Assembly (NCBI GenBank): GCA_029817715.1
Contig: JARUPY010000539.1
Span: 2,765,501-2,829,500 of the forward strand
Direction of reading: 5' to 3'
DNA length: 64,000 bases
Origin: Melastoma dodecandrum
Lineage: Eukaryota > Streptophyta > Magnoliopsida > Myrtales > Melastomataceae
Part shown: positions 20,487-33,246 of the stretch, piece by piece
Layout of the letters: every line of letters starts with the position of its first letter
How positions within the stretch are numbered: the stretch's first letter is position 1
Position numbers and translations under genes: made by a program
The notes under the pieces: model-generated
Seen by the model: only the letters and a program-made list of their open reading frames with translations
Told to the model about the DNA's origin: nothing
The model's database searches: none

Positions 20487-23022
20487 ATGGGTCTTTCTGG
20501 GATGAGAGTTGTTGTGAAGTTGGTGGTTGTTCTGGCAACCATTTTCGCCCTCCAGGGGCAGGTGATGATCCGAATCTTGGGATATCAGTCTTATGATTTT
20601 CACGATCGTCGAGGATTTGCTAGTGATATGTTATCCTTTACTTGGTTGTTATCAGCCGGGAAATTCATGAGCAGATAAAGTTGAACTGGGCGATGACCTT
20701 CCTCCTTGCTATTTTGATTGCTTTGAGCTGTTTGTTGGGGAATTTGATGATGGGATTTGGCTTTGCTTGTTATTGGATTGTACGGTGGTCACGTGAAATC
20801 ATCAGCGCTTGATTGGTCTGTCTAGTTTGACTCGGGATTCTTGTCAGAAAGAAGCAAACGTGGCTTTTCTGTTCAACCTCTGTGAACTATTTGATCCCTG
20901 TTGATATGAATCTGCTTTTGCTTTCGTTGGATAATAAAAGTTAGAAAGGATTTTGAAGGCATGTGTAATTTTTAGTTACGCTTATACTAAGCTAAGCCTG
21001 CATTACTCCATGATGTCTGCAGATTGCTGCTGAGAAATATCTCTCCCAGCACAAGCTCAAGTCTCATATTCTTCAGGTACTTTTGTTTTTGCTGGTGTGA
21101 TTGAGAGTAAAATCCCTGATTTTACCTTTACGGACTGGTCAATATTGCTTTGACTTAATTTCCCTGGCCGCTGCTCGTGCAGGATTCCATCATCAAGAAG
21201 ATCAATGAAAATCCTAATGCTGGTTGGAAAGCTGACAGGAACTCCCGGTTCTCAAACACAACTGTTAGTTCACTTCTCGTGTTTGATTTTGATTGTGCTA
21301 TATTTTCAAAATTTTATTCCGCATCTTGTCAATCAATATCTGTAGTAGAGGAGATTATAGAACCAACCTCAGGCATGTTATCTAGGCCCAATATTCCAAG
21401 GCATAGATTATGTTGGCCATTTCGTGCTCGCTTTGTCGTTTTTCTTAATGGAAGAAAAGAAATCATTCTATATCCATCTGTAACTAATCAACAATGATCT
21501 TGTGTTTTATAGGTTGTGGAATTCCGCCGCCTCCTTGGTGTCAAACCCTTACCTCACAGGGAGTTACAGCAGACCCCCGTGAAAACCCATCCAAGGTCTA
21601 CAAAGTTGCCGAAAGAGTTCGATGCGAGGATTGCTTGGTCTCAATGTAGTACTATTGGAAGAATTCTAGGTGACAACTCTATCTGCTTACTGTTATAGGA
21701 TATTTATCTCATTTCATATTTATATGATGCGCTGATTCTTTGCTTTTCCTTCGTCTGGTGGCGGATCACTTCCCATCAACCAGATCAGGTATCTGAGTGA
21801 TGAGTGCTTTGTTGTACCTTACTGCTATCTGGATAATAGACAGCATAATCATCATGTTTTGGCTCAAACAGGGTCATTGTGGTTCTTGTTGGGCATTTGG
21901 GGCTGTGGAATCTCTCTCCGATCGTTTCTGTGTCCACTTTGGAGTGGTAACTTGCTTAATTTTCCCCGCTTGATCACTACATAGTGTTTATACCCCAAAT
22001 AGAACAAAAACTTATGCATCCAGTAAATCGTTGCAGAACATCTCTTTGTCTGTAAATGATCTCCTCTCCTGCTGTGGCTTCTTGTGCGGATCTGGATGCG
22101 ATGGGGGTTATCCCATTTTTGCGTGGCGTTACCTCATGCACCATGGTGTCGTAACCGAGGAGGTATGGCTGAATGTTTATCCTAGGCCTTCCTAAAGCCC
22201 TGATGCAAAGCACTTTTTGCATTGACCGTTTGAAAACTTATGTGCTTGTAGTGTGATCCTTACTTTGACACCACCGGTTGTTCACACCCTGGTTGCGAGC
22301 CTGGATATCCAACTCCAAAGTGTGTGAGGAAATGTGTGAAGGGAAATCAGATGTGGAGGGCCTCAAAGCACTACAGTGTTAGCGCATACAGAGTCCATTC
22401 TGATCCACATGATATCATGGCTGAAGTTTACAAGAATGGACCTGTTGAAGTCTCGTACACTGTTTATGAGGTACTTCCCCTTGTGGTTTTTCCTTGCGAT
22501 TTTCTAGAACAAGAACTCGCCTTATGAAAGATGGACCCTTTCCGTTCAGGACTTCGCTCATTACAAGTCTGGGGTATACAAGCATGTCACTGGTGATGCT
22601 CTGGGTGGGCATGCTGTTAAGTTGATTGGATGGGGAACCACTGTGGATGGGGAGGATTACTGGGTAAACTGTTGATGGATCCTCTTCTTAGTGTCGCTCG
22701 AAGGGAAAAATAGCAGAATTGGCTCACTTTCATCTACTTTATTTTTGCAGCTTGTTGCCAATCAATGGAACCGGAGCTGGGGTGATGTATGTCTACACTT
22801 TCTAACGCGAGATCATTGGCAATACCAATTAACTTTAACATATTGTTCATTTGGCCTCACTCTTAGCATGATATTGTGGTGACATCGCAGGATGGTTACT
22901 TCAAGATCAGAAGGGGAACAAATGAATGCGGCATCGAGGGGGACGTTGTTGCTGGTTTTCCTTCAACCAAGAATCTGGTGCGGGAGGTCGCGTCGGATGA
23001 TTTTGAAGATGCTGTTATGTAA
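20487..23022 (+). CDS. Cathepsin B-like cysteine protease, complete, 11 exons including a 5-nt micro-exon
   Basis: Exons: 20487-20561, 21023-21076, 21183-21263, 21513-21669, 21784-21788, 21872-21946, 22037-22162, 22252-22470, 22550-22663, 22751-22786, 22891-23022. The joined frame gives 357 residues, normal for plant cathepsin B. The N-terminus has a hydrophobic signal peptide ending near residue 25, then a propeptide with an FRRLLGVKP motif. The mature enzyme follows, with catalytic Cys in [18 protein letters not shown], catalytic His in [11 protein letters not shown] and Asn in NQWNRSWGD. The Cys-rich occluding-loop part [17 protein letters not shown] is present. It acts in the vacuole or apoplast in protein turnover, defence cell death and senescence (family knowledge). 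The exon of five bases (ATCAG) supplies the DQ of the family motif [13 protein letters not shown]; without it the frame is lost. No lesion is visible. Confidence 0.93.
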
Positions 23023-23670
23023 AGTCACGTGGACTACCTTGGCAAGTGAAGTCATATGCTTTCTTTCCATTCCTCAAAAAAAGAGATGAATGTATCAAAA
23101 AACCAGATGCTGCTTTTGATGCCTAAGTTTTTCTGTATATTAAATTTTGGACGATGCGTGTCCTTCTCCATTCGTATCACGATCGGATGAATCCCCTTCT
23201 CATGTCTGGATAAGCATGCCATTGTATAGCCGCGATTTCCATGAAACGGCTACAAAAGTTATAGCTTAGAAAGGACTTTCTTGAATATAGCCATATTAAT
23301 ATAAAAATGTTAAATGGATTTAGTTGCCTAGTGCCCTTGAAACACTCTTTTAAGAAATACTCATTTGTGTTCCAGAATTGGTGCTGCATCTAAATGCTTC
23401 AATGATGTGTTTTTACTTGCTATGTACTCTTAGCATGTCTTCAATGCACATGATAGCAAAATCAATGTTATATAATTTTGAATACATATACCCTAACCAA
23501 TGACTCTGAGCAATGCTAGCCAGCAGAAATGTAAAGCATCATCAGGTTGAAGGGCTGTTAATCCGTCAGTCAAACAAGCAGCATAAAAAGGACTAAGAAT
23601 ACATGGCATGGCTAAGAATTTCTCAGATCATGATCCCAACACCAAACTTTACCCAGCATTTTTAGACAGT
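23023..23670. other. Convergent intergenic spacer
   Basis: This is the 3' flank between the cathepsin B gene (+) and the CSU2-like gene (-). No coding region seen. Confidence 0.6.
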
Positions 23671-25629
23671 TTACCTCCACATTACGCGGTGCCTTTCACG
23701 TCTTCGGAAACGCTCTAGTAGCAATTCATCTGTCGCAGCCAGCCTCTGTCCTTGTGCATCTGGATCCTTCTCGCCCGTTTTAGTTTTGGCATCTACGTCC
23801 CTTGCCCGATCCTTGTACAGCTCAGGGTGATCTGAGAGGATTTCGCAATGTTAATCAGAAGTAATGTCATCCACATTACAGCTATCTTTCTTAAAGAAAG
23901 TGCCAGAAAGTAAAAAAGAAGTAATACTCAGAAAGCAAAGAGAGATGAGCGACCTCTTCTAAGCTTCTCGGAATAATCCTTGCCACGTTGGAAATAGTCT
24001 GCGCTGTAACTCGAAGGGATGTAACTTTCTGATTTCGCTTTACCAGTTAGCCGTCTCTCCTGCAAAAGCTTCTTTGCAGCTTCAGTTTCCTCAATATTCT
24101 TCAGTTTATATCTGCATAAGAACACAAGTAGACCAGGAACTCGTGAAAGCCAAGTCAAGGACAACCAATCAATCATGGAAACAAACAGCCAGAGCAAACC
24201 AAGCGAAAATTAGGGCCCTATAAAAACAGCTAATTCATGGTTTTGTACTCCGTTAAGCAGTGTCAACATTATTTCTATCTACGGATGGTAAAGGTCAATA
24301 GGACACGATGTTATCCAAAGAGAAGGCCAATAAGACAAAAGGCTGGAATTGTTAGGTGCATACTCAATTGGAAGCTGAATTTCTGCAATCCCAGTCGTCC
24401 ACTGTGTAGAACCTTCTTCAGAACTTCTTTTCTTCACCTGTGTCAGAAAAAAGAAAGAAAAATTTTGTTAACAAACATCAGCTCACTGCAGAAGCACACT
24501 TTCGTCTTCATGTCTTGCTGATAATCCAGGAGGGCATCAAAAAAGAAAGTTGGATTTAGAAAAGAAATCCATGAATTTTGAAAGTAGCTCACCTTAAGAT
24601 GCTCTGGGACACGGTATAATTCATCTTCTACACGCTTTATTTCGTTCTCCACTTGATCAGCTTCTTCAATGTTCCTGCCCCTTTTCTTTGCCAATTCTTG
24701 TTCAACATACTTCACCCTGTTAATAGCAAGAAATTACCACAAAAGGTTTGAAGGATAAAATCAGTCAAAAGGATCCCATGATTACACGATGTTAGATGAT
24801 GGCAGAACCTGTCTTCCAACAATAAAATTAGCAGCGTTTCCATTTGAGCAAGATGAAGTTCTCATGAACTCGACAGAAAGAAGAACCAAAAGCCATAACT
24901 AGGAGTCCTGTAGCCACAGACAGGATGAACACTAAATAAAAGTGAAGTTAGCATCCTGGATTCCAAGACTAACTTCCAAGCACAGGATCAGTCAGCATTT
25001 CTCCACTATTCTCTGGGAAATATTGTCCACAATACAAAAATCTCCTGGAAGCTAAACAGGCCCATCGGGTTCAACCACCAGAGAGGCGACAACGACAAGC
25101 AAATTACGCTTTTGCTTCGCACTTCATTTTCTACCATTCCAAACAACATCCGGGACAGTTTGCCGATGATCTCACACACAACGCAATCATTTAAAGAAAT
25201 CTTTAGAGCAAAACATAAGTAGCGAGCTCACATATTTGGGTCCTCAACCATGACAGCAGTCTCCTGAGCAAAAGTGTCCTGAAGAACCAAGTCCTCCTTC
25301 TCTCCATCCCCTTCATTCTTGCCCTCGACACTCTTAGGAACGTTGCCGACACGCGCCGCCGCCGCTCCGTTCTTCTGTGCGGCAGGAATCGCAGCAATCC
25401 CTGATTTCCTCTCCCTCTGCTTCTGCAGGAACTTCACCTCCTCCAAAGCCAACCTACAAATGATCCCCCGAGACAAACTCAAAAACCACTGCCCACGCAT
25501 CAATTCACGTTCTTGATAAGGGAATCCGCAATAAGCTCACCTTCTCTCCTCCTCATCCTCGGGCTGCGGGCCGCCGTATTCTTCCTCCTCGATCGCTCGT
25601 TTCCTGAAATTCTTGTTCCTGGGATTCAT
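23671..25629 (-). CDS. C9orf78/TLS1-type splicing protein (COP1 SUPPRESSOR 2 homologue), 6 exons
   Basis: Exons (minus): 25629-25541, 25453-25232, 24716-24593, 24437-24364, 24111-23954, 23831-23671. All phases agree and give 275 residues, close to the Arabidopsis protein. It starts MNPRNKNFRKRAIEEEE and is highly charged throughout. Family motifs are LQDTFAQETAVMVEDPNM, KYVEQELAKKRG, GSTQWTTGIAEIQLPIEY, SSYSADYFQRGKDYSEKLRR and the C-terminus ERFRRRERHRVMWR. The human counterpart C9orf78 and fission yeast Tls1 associate with the spliceosome (Brr2). Arabidopsis CSU2 is a splicing-linked regulator of COP1 activity. A nuclear location is expected. Intron 2 is long (about 515 bp). Confidence 0.93.
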
Positions 25630-25967
25630 CGAATTCGGGATTATCCCTCTTGGGGAAGGATGACACCCAAATGAGCAACCGAAAAGAACCGCAATTTCCC
25701 GACTCCCCAATTCAAAATTTTAGGGCAAGAAGAGTTGTTTTCTTGTCTTTCTTACCCCTTTGTCTATAATCCGCAGTTGCGATGGAGTCAGACCTTACTT
25801 AATTCAACAGTAGTCAGACATTTTAATAAATCGCGATAATTGATTTTTCCTTTATTTGAAAGTAAAGCCCTGGTTTGTTATTACACATCAAGGGAAAAAG
25901 GACAGCATCCTGGTACGCCAATTTTCTGCTCCGAATGGCGATGAAATTTCCCGACACGATCAATTTT
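25630..25967. other. Intergenic spacer
   Basis: 5' flank of the CSU2-like gene and 3' flank of the germin-like gene, both on the minus strand. Nothing else seen. Confidence 0.6.
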
Positions 25968-26718
25968 CTATGATTTCTTGGGAGCAAGCTTTGATTTGAT
26001 CTTGTCGACGTCCTTGGTGCCTATCTGAAACGCCTTTGCGAGAACATCATCCGGCACCGGTGGCGTCGCTGTGAACAGAGTCAGCGCGATGGACTGTGTA
26101 CCGGGAAGCTGGCTGTTGAATGCGGCTAATGCTGCAGCTGGCTTGTCTCCATTGTTCTTCTGGAAATGAACGAGCCCCCTTGGGAACACGAAGATCTCGC
26201 CCTTCTTCACGGTCTTGGATATCAACTTGTTCGCCGTGGTGATGAACCCGACTTCCAGTTCGCCATCCAAGACAAACACGAGTTCGGTCGCACGTGGGTG
26301 AGTGTGTGGTGGGTTTTCTCCGCCAGGCGCGTAATCAACTCGGGACATTGATATGCCCAGTGTGTTGAGTCCCGGGACCTTCTCGACATTCGCAGCTGTG
26401 ACAGTGGACCCAACGGAGCTGTTGACAGCCGCCGGCTTCGCAAGGCCCCCGAAAGAGAAATCGTCCGCTGTGACATTCGCCTCGCTTTTGCAGGCGAAAC
26501 CATTCACCTTCACACCTGCAAGTTCATCCGACATTACATGACCTTCTGCTCTCTTGTGCAACGAAATAAAGAAATTGAGGCGAAACGAGGATACCTGAAG
26601 AAGGAAGGGCTACACAGATGTCCTGAAGCAGGTCAGGATCATAAGCAAGAGTAGATCCAAACAAGGAACAACAAAAAGCCAGGAATAAGAACATCGACAA
26701 CATATTTGGAGATGACAT
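25968..26718 (-). CDS. Germin-like protein (cupin), 2 exons, complete
   Basis: Exons (minus): 26718-26595 and 26515-25968, giving 223 residues. The signal peptide (MLSMFLFLAFCCSLFGSTLA) is followed by the N-terminal germin stretch YDPDLLQDICVA with its disulfide cysteines (DIC and NGFAC). Cupin box 1 is GGENPPHTHPRATELVFVLDG (two His and Glu metal ligands) and box 2 is GEIFVFPRGLVHFQKN with the third His. An RGD-like RVD triplet precedes box 1. Germin-like proteins are secreted manganese-binding hexamers; superoxide dismutase activity is known for some. The germin GL22-type gene lies beside the CSU2 and cathepsin B genes in Arabidopsis too (from memory), which helps the assignment. Confidence 0.92.
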
Positions 26719-27620
26719 GATTCAGGAACCTTAATCTGCAACTGGGTTGGGAAGAATACTAACTTATACAGATTGTGAATCTTTTTTCAGAATAGGCAGT
26801 GCTGATGATGACTAATGTGATGGGATGGGATGCGGAATCTGGTTCAGGATGAAGATGTCCTTTAGCTTTACTACAAAGGGAAGCAGACTTTTCAACCTGA
26901 CAATTTTATTTCGGACTTGTGGATTTGCCAAGATAAATCACAATTTTAGAATTTCTAGATCTGATCTGATGGAAAAGCAAAAGCTAGTCCCATAAAGTGG
27001 ACGGAGTGGTTGGCTGGTGCATTGCTTTGGGATGGCTACAACATGCTTGCTAACAAAGAGACAGACTGGTCCAAGTAAAAAAAAGAAAACTACAGCAAGG
27101 AAAGAAAGTTAGGTTGGATACCCAACAAGGGTAATTTAAGAACTGGAAAGACTTTAATCCCAAAACTAAAATGTTAAGTCAAAAGAGCATATGCAGTCTA
27201 TCAGTCTGATATAGTTGATTGGATCAATCATGCTTGATAATGTAGCTTAGCAAATCAGCAACATAAAGGGGGTTAGGTTAAACAGACCTGTTGTTGCACT
27301 TACTGGACAGTCCTGCCTCTTTGTCAGGAAAAACTTTTCAAGCATTCTCAGCATATTCAAAACAAGATGTCTTATGGAGTGCGTGGTTGCCACAGAAAAC
27401 TTTTCAACCATTCCTTATTTCACAGTTAATGAGCAAATTGAAAGTGAATATTCTGTCCAGGGGGTACTAGGTTGTTTTTTTTTTTTTTTTTGTTGGGGGT
27501 CTTCCAAAAGATTTCAAATCCTTCAGCTCATGATTCCAAAATGACGGAACAACATTCAAAGCCCCAACCGAAAAAATTTGCATACAGAGGTTGGGGAAGA
27601 AATGTAAAATGTGAAAGCAA
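26719..27620. other. Intergenic; promoter of the germin-like gene
   Basis: A minus-strand TATAAG word at 26763-26768 lies about 45 bp upstream of the germin-like ATG and may be its TATA box. A 14-T run occurs near 27,476-27,490. No gene supported. Confidence 0.45.
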
Positions 27621-30600
27621 TCACCCAGATGATCTCCAAATCCTTCCTTCTAAGGAAACTACCATAACAGAAACATCATCATGGTATTTACGTCTGTCTC
27701 CCTGAGGGATATCGAGCAACTCGTGGAAATCCATTCCTGCAATGGTCAAGCATCAACATGAATTAGGTCCCTCGTATAAAGTCCAAGGATTTAGGAACTT
27801 TCGGGACAATAGCATTTTGAAAGTTGTTTAACACAAGCCAATCGACATAAATTGCCCTTTCCACATTATCGAAATATGACATTAGGAAGCACACCGTTGT
27901 TCTTAGCAGCTCGGAAAAGAAGCTCAGAAATGAGATATTGCGCCGGATCGCCTTCAGGAACATTCTCCATGAACCAAGTGACGTGTGCAACCACCTCTTC
28001 ATTGCTGAAGTATTGGTAAAGCCCATCAGATGAGAGTACCAAGAAACGGTCGCTTGAGGTAAGTCGGTGATGAGCAAGCGACGGCGTGCAGCTAACATAG
28101 GGAGAGCTTCCGACATAATCAACCCGAAACATCTCTAGTAAAGCTTCGTTCAGCATTGGCTGTAACAATACTAAATTATGAGTCATCACCCTAATGTCAC
28201 CATAAGTAAGTGGTGTGATGTGAAAAACATCAGGATATGGTAAATCCTAATATTTAGGGGCTGGAAATACCCAAACAGGATAAGCCCCTCAATTTCCAGA
28301 AACTGGAAGAAGGCCTAAAGTAAATTATTTCACAATTAGTGGTTTTATTGTCTGCCTCATCATCCACTTCCTCTAATCTGTTTGCACCAGTTTCAGGCAC
28401 AAATTAAGGCCTGCTGAGACAATAGATCCAGTATCAGTAGACTCACGTGAACGATGTAATTGACAAAGATGCCTCACACGAGTTCTTAAAGATGCCACTC
28501 GAGCTCATGCGCACTTCTTTTTCCGTGCAGGGTAAGGCATTCACATGGACTATTTGATCTTATAATTTACATCTCTCTATTTAACGATAATGTACAATAC
28601 GTAAACACAGGGAGGTAAGAAATCATAAATTGATAAACACACTGACCTTCTTCAGGAACCCTGCACCAAAAGCCCGAGTAACTTTCAACTGTCCTTTAAC
28701 TCGATCGTTCATGATAGCCTGATTATCATCCGGATGCTCTGACCTTACTCTTTGGACTTCCTGGAACATTAAGATCATCATTAATCACATCAAAGAATGT
28801 CCAAAAAGAGGAGAAAGAGGATGCAGTAACCTAATTTACAATAACAACCGGTAATGGAGATCTCCAATCTACCATAATTGGAAAATATGGATATCTTAAG
28901 GACGAGAATTATCCACACCTCGTCAACACTAGTGCTATGATCAGTCGATAGCTGAAGAGCTCTCATTCTTAGTCTGCAGATAGAGATCTCCCTGTTCTTG
29001 TTAATTGCGTTAACCTGGTTGGCTTGAACGTGCACTGGCGACTCCTCCGAGATTCTGTCAAGCTCCATACGTACTAACAGTTCTCTTGATCTATTTCGGT
29101 GCTGCAAATCATCCTTCGACATATTGGGAACGGGAAGACGATCAGGGTGCCTTTCCTGTGCCAATATCACCCTACTGTCGCCAAGATTCATAACGTAGAC
29201 ATCTTGGTCCTTCATTAACATTACCAAAACACATGATCCCATTAAGGCAAGCTCAGCATTTTTGTCCAGAGCCTTCTCCACCATTTCCGTATATGCATCT
29301 TCAGTTTTCTGAAGTGCCCGCAACATAGCTCCTAAGATTGCATCGTGACTCACAGTTCCAGATACAAATCTCCTAATAGGTCCTGATGGTTCTATGGTTC
29401 CCTCATCGACAATGTTTTGTTCTCTGTACCAATCATAACTCCAAGGAAAAAGCTTCTTACGCAGCAATTTTTGCTTACGATACATGTTTTTTATTTTTGA
29501 ACTGATGAGGAATTTTTTTGAACCTTGCCTCGGCACAGGAACTGAGTGCAATGCCACTTCTTTCGTTTTGTTTATGCCAGTTCCAAGCCCGCCATCTATG
29601 CCTGATGTAGGACCGCCAACATGATTAGTCAAATTGTTTTTTGAGCTTAAGGAATGAGATCTAAGCTGCTCCTTCCGCAGGTCTGCCTTGATGATACAGT
29701 TTGACATTTCTTGAGAATCCCAGGAGCCCCTCCTTCTAGCACCATCTAATGGAGACACATGTTTCTGTGCATCCAACAATTCAATTTGAAGGAGTTCATA
29801 TAGTCGCATGTTTTTCTTACATGGACTGGTTGAAGTTTCGGTTATAACTTGTTTGTCTGGACAGACCAATAATTGTGTGGCAGTCTCCTTATTTTGACGG
29901 TCTTTCTCACAGTTAGAAGACCTTACCCCAGCACAAACCCCTGAACTGCAAGGGATCAATTTATCAGGCTTCGGCAATGGTTGGTCCATGCTCCCATGGT
30001 CTGAAACACTGTCTACGAAATTAACTTTCAGAGGCTCATAGTTTTTCTGTTCATTAGAAGGAAGAAATTCATAACTCCAAAGCACTCCCTCCAATTCTTT
30101 ATCAATAGCTCTGTAAAGATGACTCGTAAGAAAATCAGGAGCATCAGGCCCACTGAATCCATCATATATGCCAATATATAACCAACCCTGCTGTTCTGAA
30201 AGCACGACATGAACCCGATCTTCGCCAGCCTTCCCCTGAGCCCATTGCAAATTATTTAAATCACCATGATCGCCCTCAGAACACCCACCTTCTCGGGAAG
30301 CATCTGTCCGATACTTTGGCTCCTTCATGTTCCAGGCCAACTGAGAGACTGGATAAAGAAAAAACCGCTGCATCCAGTGAGAACCAATAGAATGCCTTGA
30401 GAAGGTCCTTGTTATCGTATTTCTCATAGGCCCGCTAACACTCCTCATGAGGCTTTGGAAGCCCTTTCTCCGACGTCCACGTGCAAGAGGTGCCGAAAAG
30501 TTGGACTTATCAGCAGCATCTAGAGGGCCTGACATCACACTCCTCTCCATTGGACCAGACATGAAACCAGCACCACCATCCAAAGGACCAGAAGCGAAGC

Positions 30601-31087
30601 CTCTCTCCAGAGGACCAGACATGAATCCATTTAGTGGCCCAGAGCCACGAGGCAACGGCTGTAAAGGAATTGCAGCAAATGAAGCTGTGCTCTCGAATGA
30701 AGCTGCAGGCTCTTGAGCGTCGCTGGAAAACAATGCACCCTGGTTACCAGTCCGAGCAGTGGATACGTTGGCACTAACCGAGGCCCCTGAAATTGTTTTG
30801 AATGTGGTTTCCGCCACGTTCTTGTTGGATCTGTTCAAACTTGACGCTTCCTCCACAATATCGTGCCTGAAGGAGCCGCTCAGTGTCTCAGAATCCAGAG
30901 TACTAGAATCAGCCGTAAATCTCTCCGAGTTGGAAGGAGTGATCGCAGGAGAGTCAAAAGCAGTTGGCCTGACATAACAAAATGAATGGCCTAACCCTTC
31001 ATCCAAAGGGCCTGCGAACTCCACATCATCTCCATCTCTGCCATTAGGCACGAAGCATCCCACGACACGGGAAGTGCTGTTTCCCAT
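27621..31087 (-). CDS. POLTERGEIST-type protein phosphatase 2C (PP2C clade C), 4 exons
   Basis: Exons (minus): 31087-28919, 28760-28647, 28159-27895, 27736-27621, giving 887 residues. The start [12 protein letters not shown] is an N-myristoylation signal. Residues about 165-230 hold repeated SGPLERG/SGPLDGG-type motifs, typical of POL/PLL proteins. The PP2C domain is interrupted by a long hydrophilic insert. Its metal-site motifs are [52 protein letters not shown] and [12 protein letters not shown], all with the expected Asp and Gly residues. POL and PLL1 act at the plasma membrane downstream of CLAVATA receptors in stem-cell control; by length and layout this is POL-like. Exon 1 alone is 723 codons. 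No lesions are seen. Confidence 0.93.
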
Positions 31088-33246
31088 CGGAACTCAAAAA
31101 GAAAACCTCACAAATGATTCCTAGGAAACGGACAGCTCCTATGGACTTGTACCATAGGCAGATACAAAGTAAAGGAATTCAAGCAAAGTCTAGAGAGCCC
31201 AACAAACCCCAGAACCCCACGGCTGTTGAGCCAACAATGCATCATCAGGACATCAAAGTCATTGGCGAGCATAAAACAACCCCACCAAACTCCCTGCACA
31301 TCCGAGAATAACTGACTTCGACCTCACAATGACTCATCGTCCACAACACCCATTTCCCAAGTAAAATCATCGTCCCCTATGGGAAGTCTTCCCAGCTCAC
31401 ACAAGCGACGGTGTGACCTCGTGCAACAGCAAAACAATCAAAGCAAGTCAAGAAAAGCTCGGAAACGGATCTAACAAAGGCAAGCGCGAACAAATGAAAC
31501 GGATCAAACCCATTTATTTCGGCAGTGGAATCTGATTGAGTACCCAAAACAAGCTCAAGTTCAGATTTTGAATCCTACCAATAAAAATTCAACGCATGCA
31601 TAGACACCAAGACTGATCTAGACTCGCTAAAGTTTTGATTTTTCAAAGATCGAACCCAGAAACAGTCAAAACCCACTTCCCACTGGAGGGGACAAGAGAG
31701 AAGCCGAATATATAATTTAATATAAAAAGAAGGTGAAGCAATTCTCCCCCCTCCTCCTCCTCATCCTCCACCTTTTTTTAAAAGAAATTAAAAAAGAAAA
31801 AAGAAATTTGGGGGGGGGGGGGGGTGTGTTTGACCAGACGATGAAATGATGAAAGAATAGAAAAGATTCAGCTGATCAAGGCGTGTGAAAACAGAGGGAC
31901 CCTTTCTCGGGCTTTTCAAATGAAAGGGGGAGGTTTGAGTTAACTAACTAATTAAGACTACGATTTATTATTTGATTAGCATTAAGACATTAAGAAAGCA
32001 ATGGAAATTTATGGTTATGGATGATGATGATGGCCTGAATACGGATCATTTAGAGGAGTAGCGAGCCTGTCATTATTGGCGACGATAATAAAAGGTCAAA
32101 CAGGATGTCGCTGCCCCATTGAATTTGGCAAAATCCACGGCTTTTGACATAAAAAAAAAAAAGCAAACCAATAAAATCTTCTCATTGTTTTTCAATTCGA
32201 GCCAAACACCGATATCTAATTCGAATGTTTTTCTTTCTTCGGAAAAAAATACAGTTGCAAGAAATTATAACTTGTTTATTTATTACAAAACCTTTGAGGG
32301 GGAGGGATGTAATGATTGATAGTGAATTAGGTTTAGGTGTGGCGTGGGAAAGTCAATAAATAAGCCAAACTCCCCCTCCGTCATCCTCACCATCATCGTC
32401 TGCAATTTTGACCCTCAGCTCATATCACGATCATGATCATAACCCGAAACAACATAACATTATCTCCGTCAATGCCATTTAAAAAAAAAATTATTTTATT
32501 TCTGTACGTGTGGTAATAATGGGCGGGGCCACGTGTAATAGGAGGAAAAAATAAAATAAAATAAACAAGCCTTTATTGTTGAGTGGGTATTATGATTTTG
32601 ATATGAGGAATGATTAGATTAGGAGGATAGATTTGAGCAAACTCTTCTTTTAAGATAGTGGCGATCGTCGGGGATGCGCAGGAAATGATTAATGATGATG
32701 GCGTTGAACCTATGACCATTTGGCAACTAATCATCCTGCATTCCCAAATTAGTGGATCAAGACTTTTTCTTTTGGGATAAGATTAATTTTACAACCCCCC
32801 CCCTCTCTCTCAAAACACAAAATCCAACATCATATCTAATCCTTTCACTAATGTAACAAATGCTACTTTTGTGAAGAAAAAGGAGGAAGGGAGACGTGAC
32901 CAAGTAAAGAGTAAATGCTATCTAAATGGTAACGAGCTTGTATTTACTTAAGAAGTTCGAAACCTACTGTACCCAGTCATTTTTGTTGGAAGACTCACCC
33001 ATCATGATCAGGCGTCCTACTTGAGATAAGTCCGAATTAGTCGGACTAAAGATCCAAGAACTAGCGGGCAAGCGCAACAAATAAAATGCTATCCACTTAC
33101 TCTACAATTATAACTCCCGGAGGAGGAGGAGATAAGCCCATTCAGTGGTTGAGCCCAGCCCAGCCCGTTCCCTTCCCTTCCCTTCCCTTCACCTTTCTGG
33201 CGACGGGGGCCAGGTTACTGTCCATTTTCTTCACGTTCCTTCCCCC
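31088..33246. other. Divergent intergenic region (PP2C and ABC1 genes)
   Basis: No coding region is supported. It holds a 15-base G run (31810-31824), a CT/CCT-rich leader-like tract (31,745-31,775) and several A-runs. A (CCCTT)n tract at about 33,170-33,189 lies just before the ABC1 gene. Confidence 0.5.

Noticed and set aside
23671..25629. SYF2 splicing factor
   Set aside because: Splicing-related and charged, but the TFAQETAV, SSYSADYFQRG and ERFRRRERHRV motifs belong to the C9orf78/CSU2 family.
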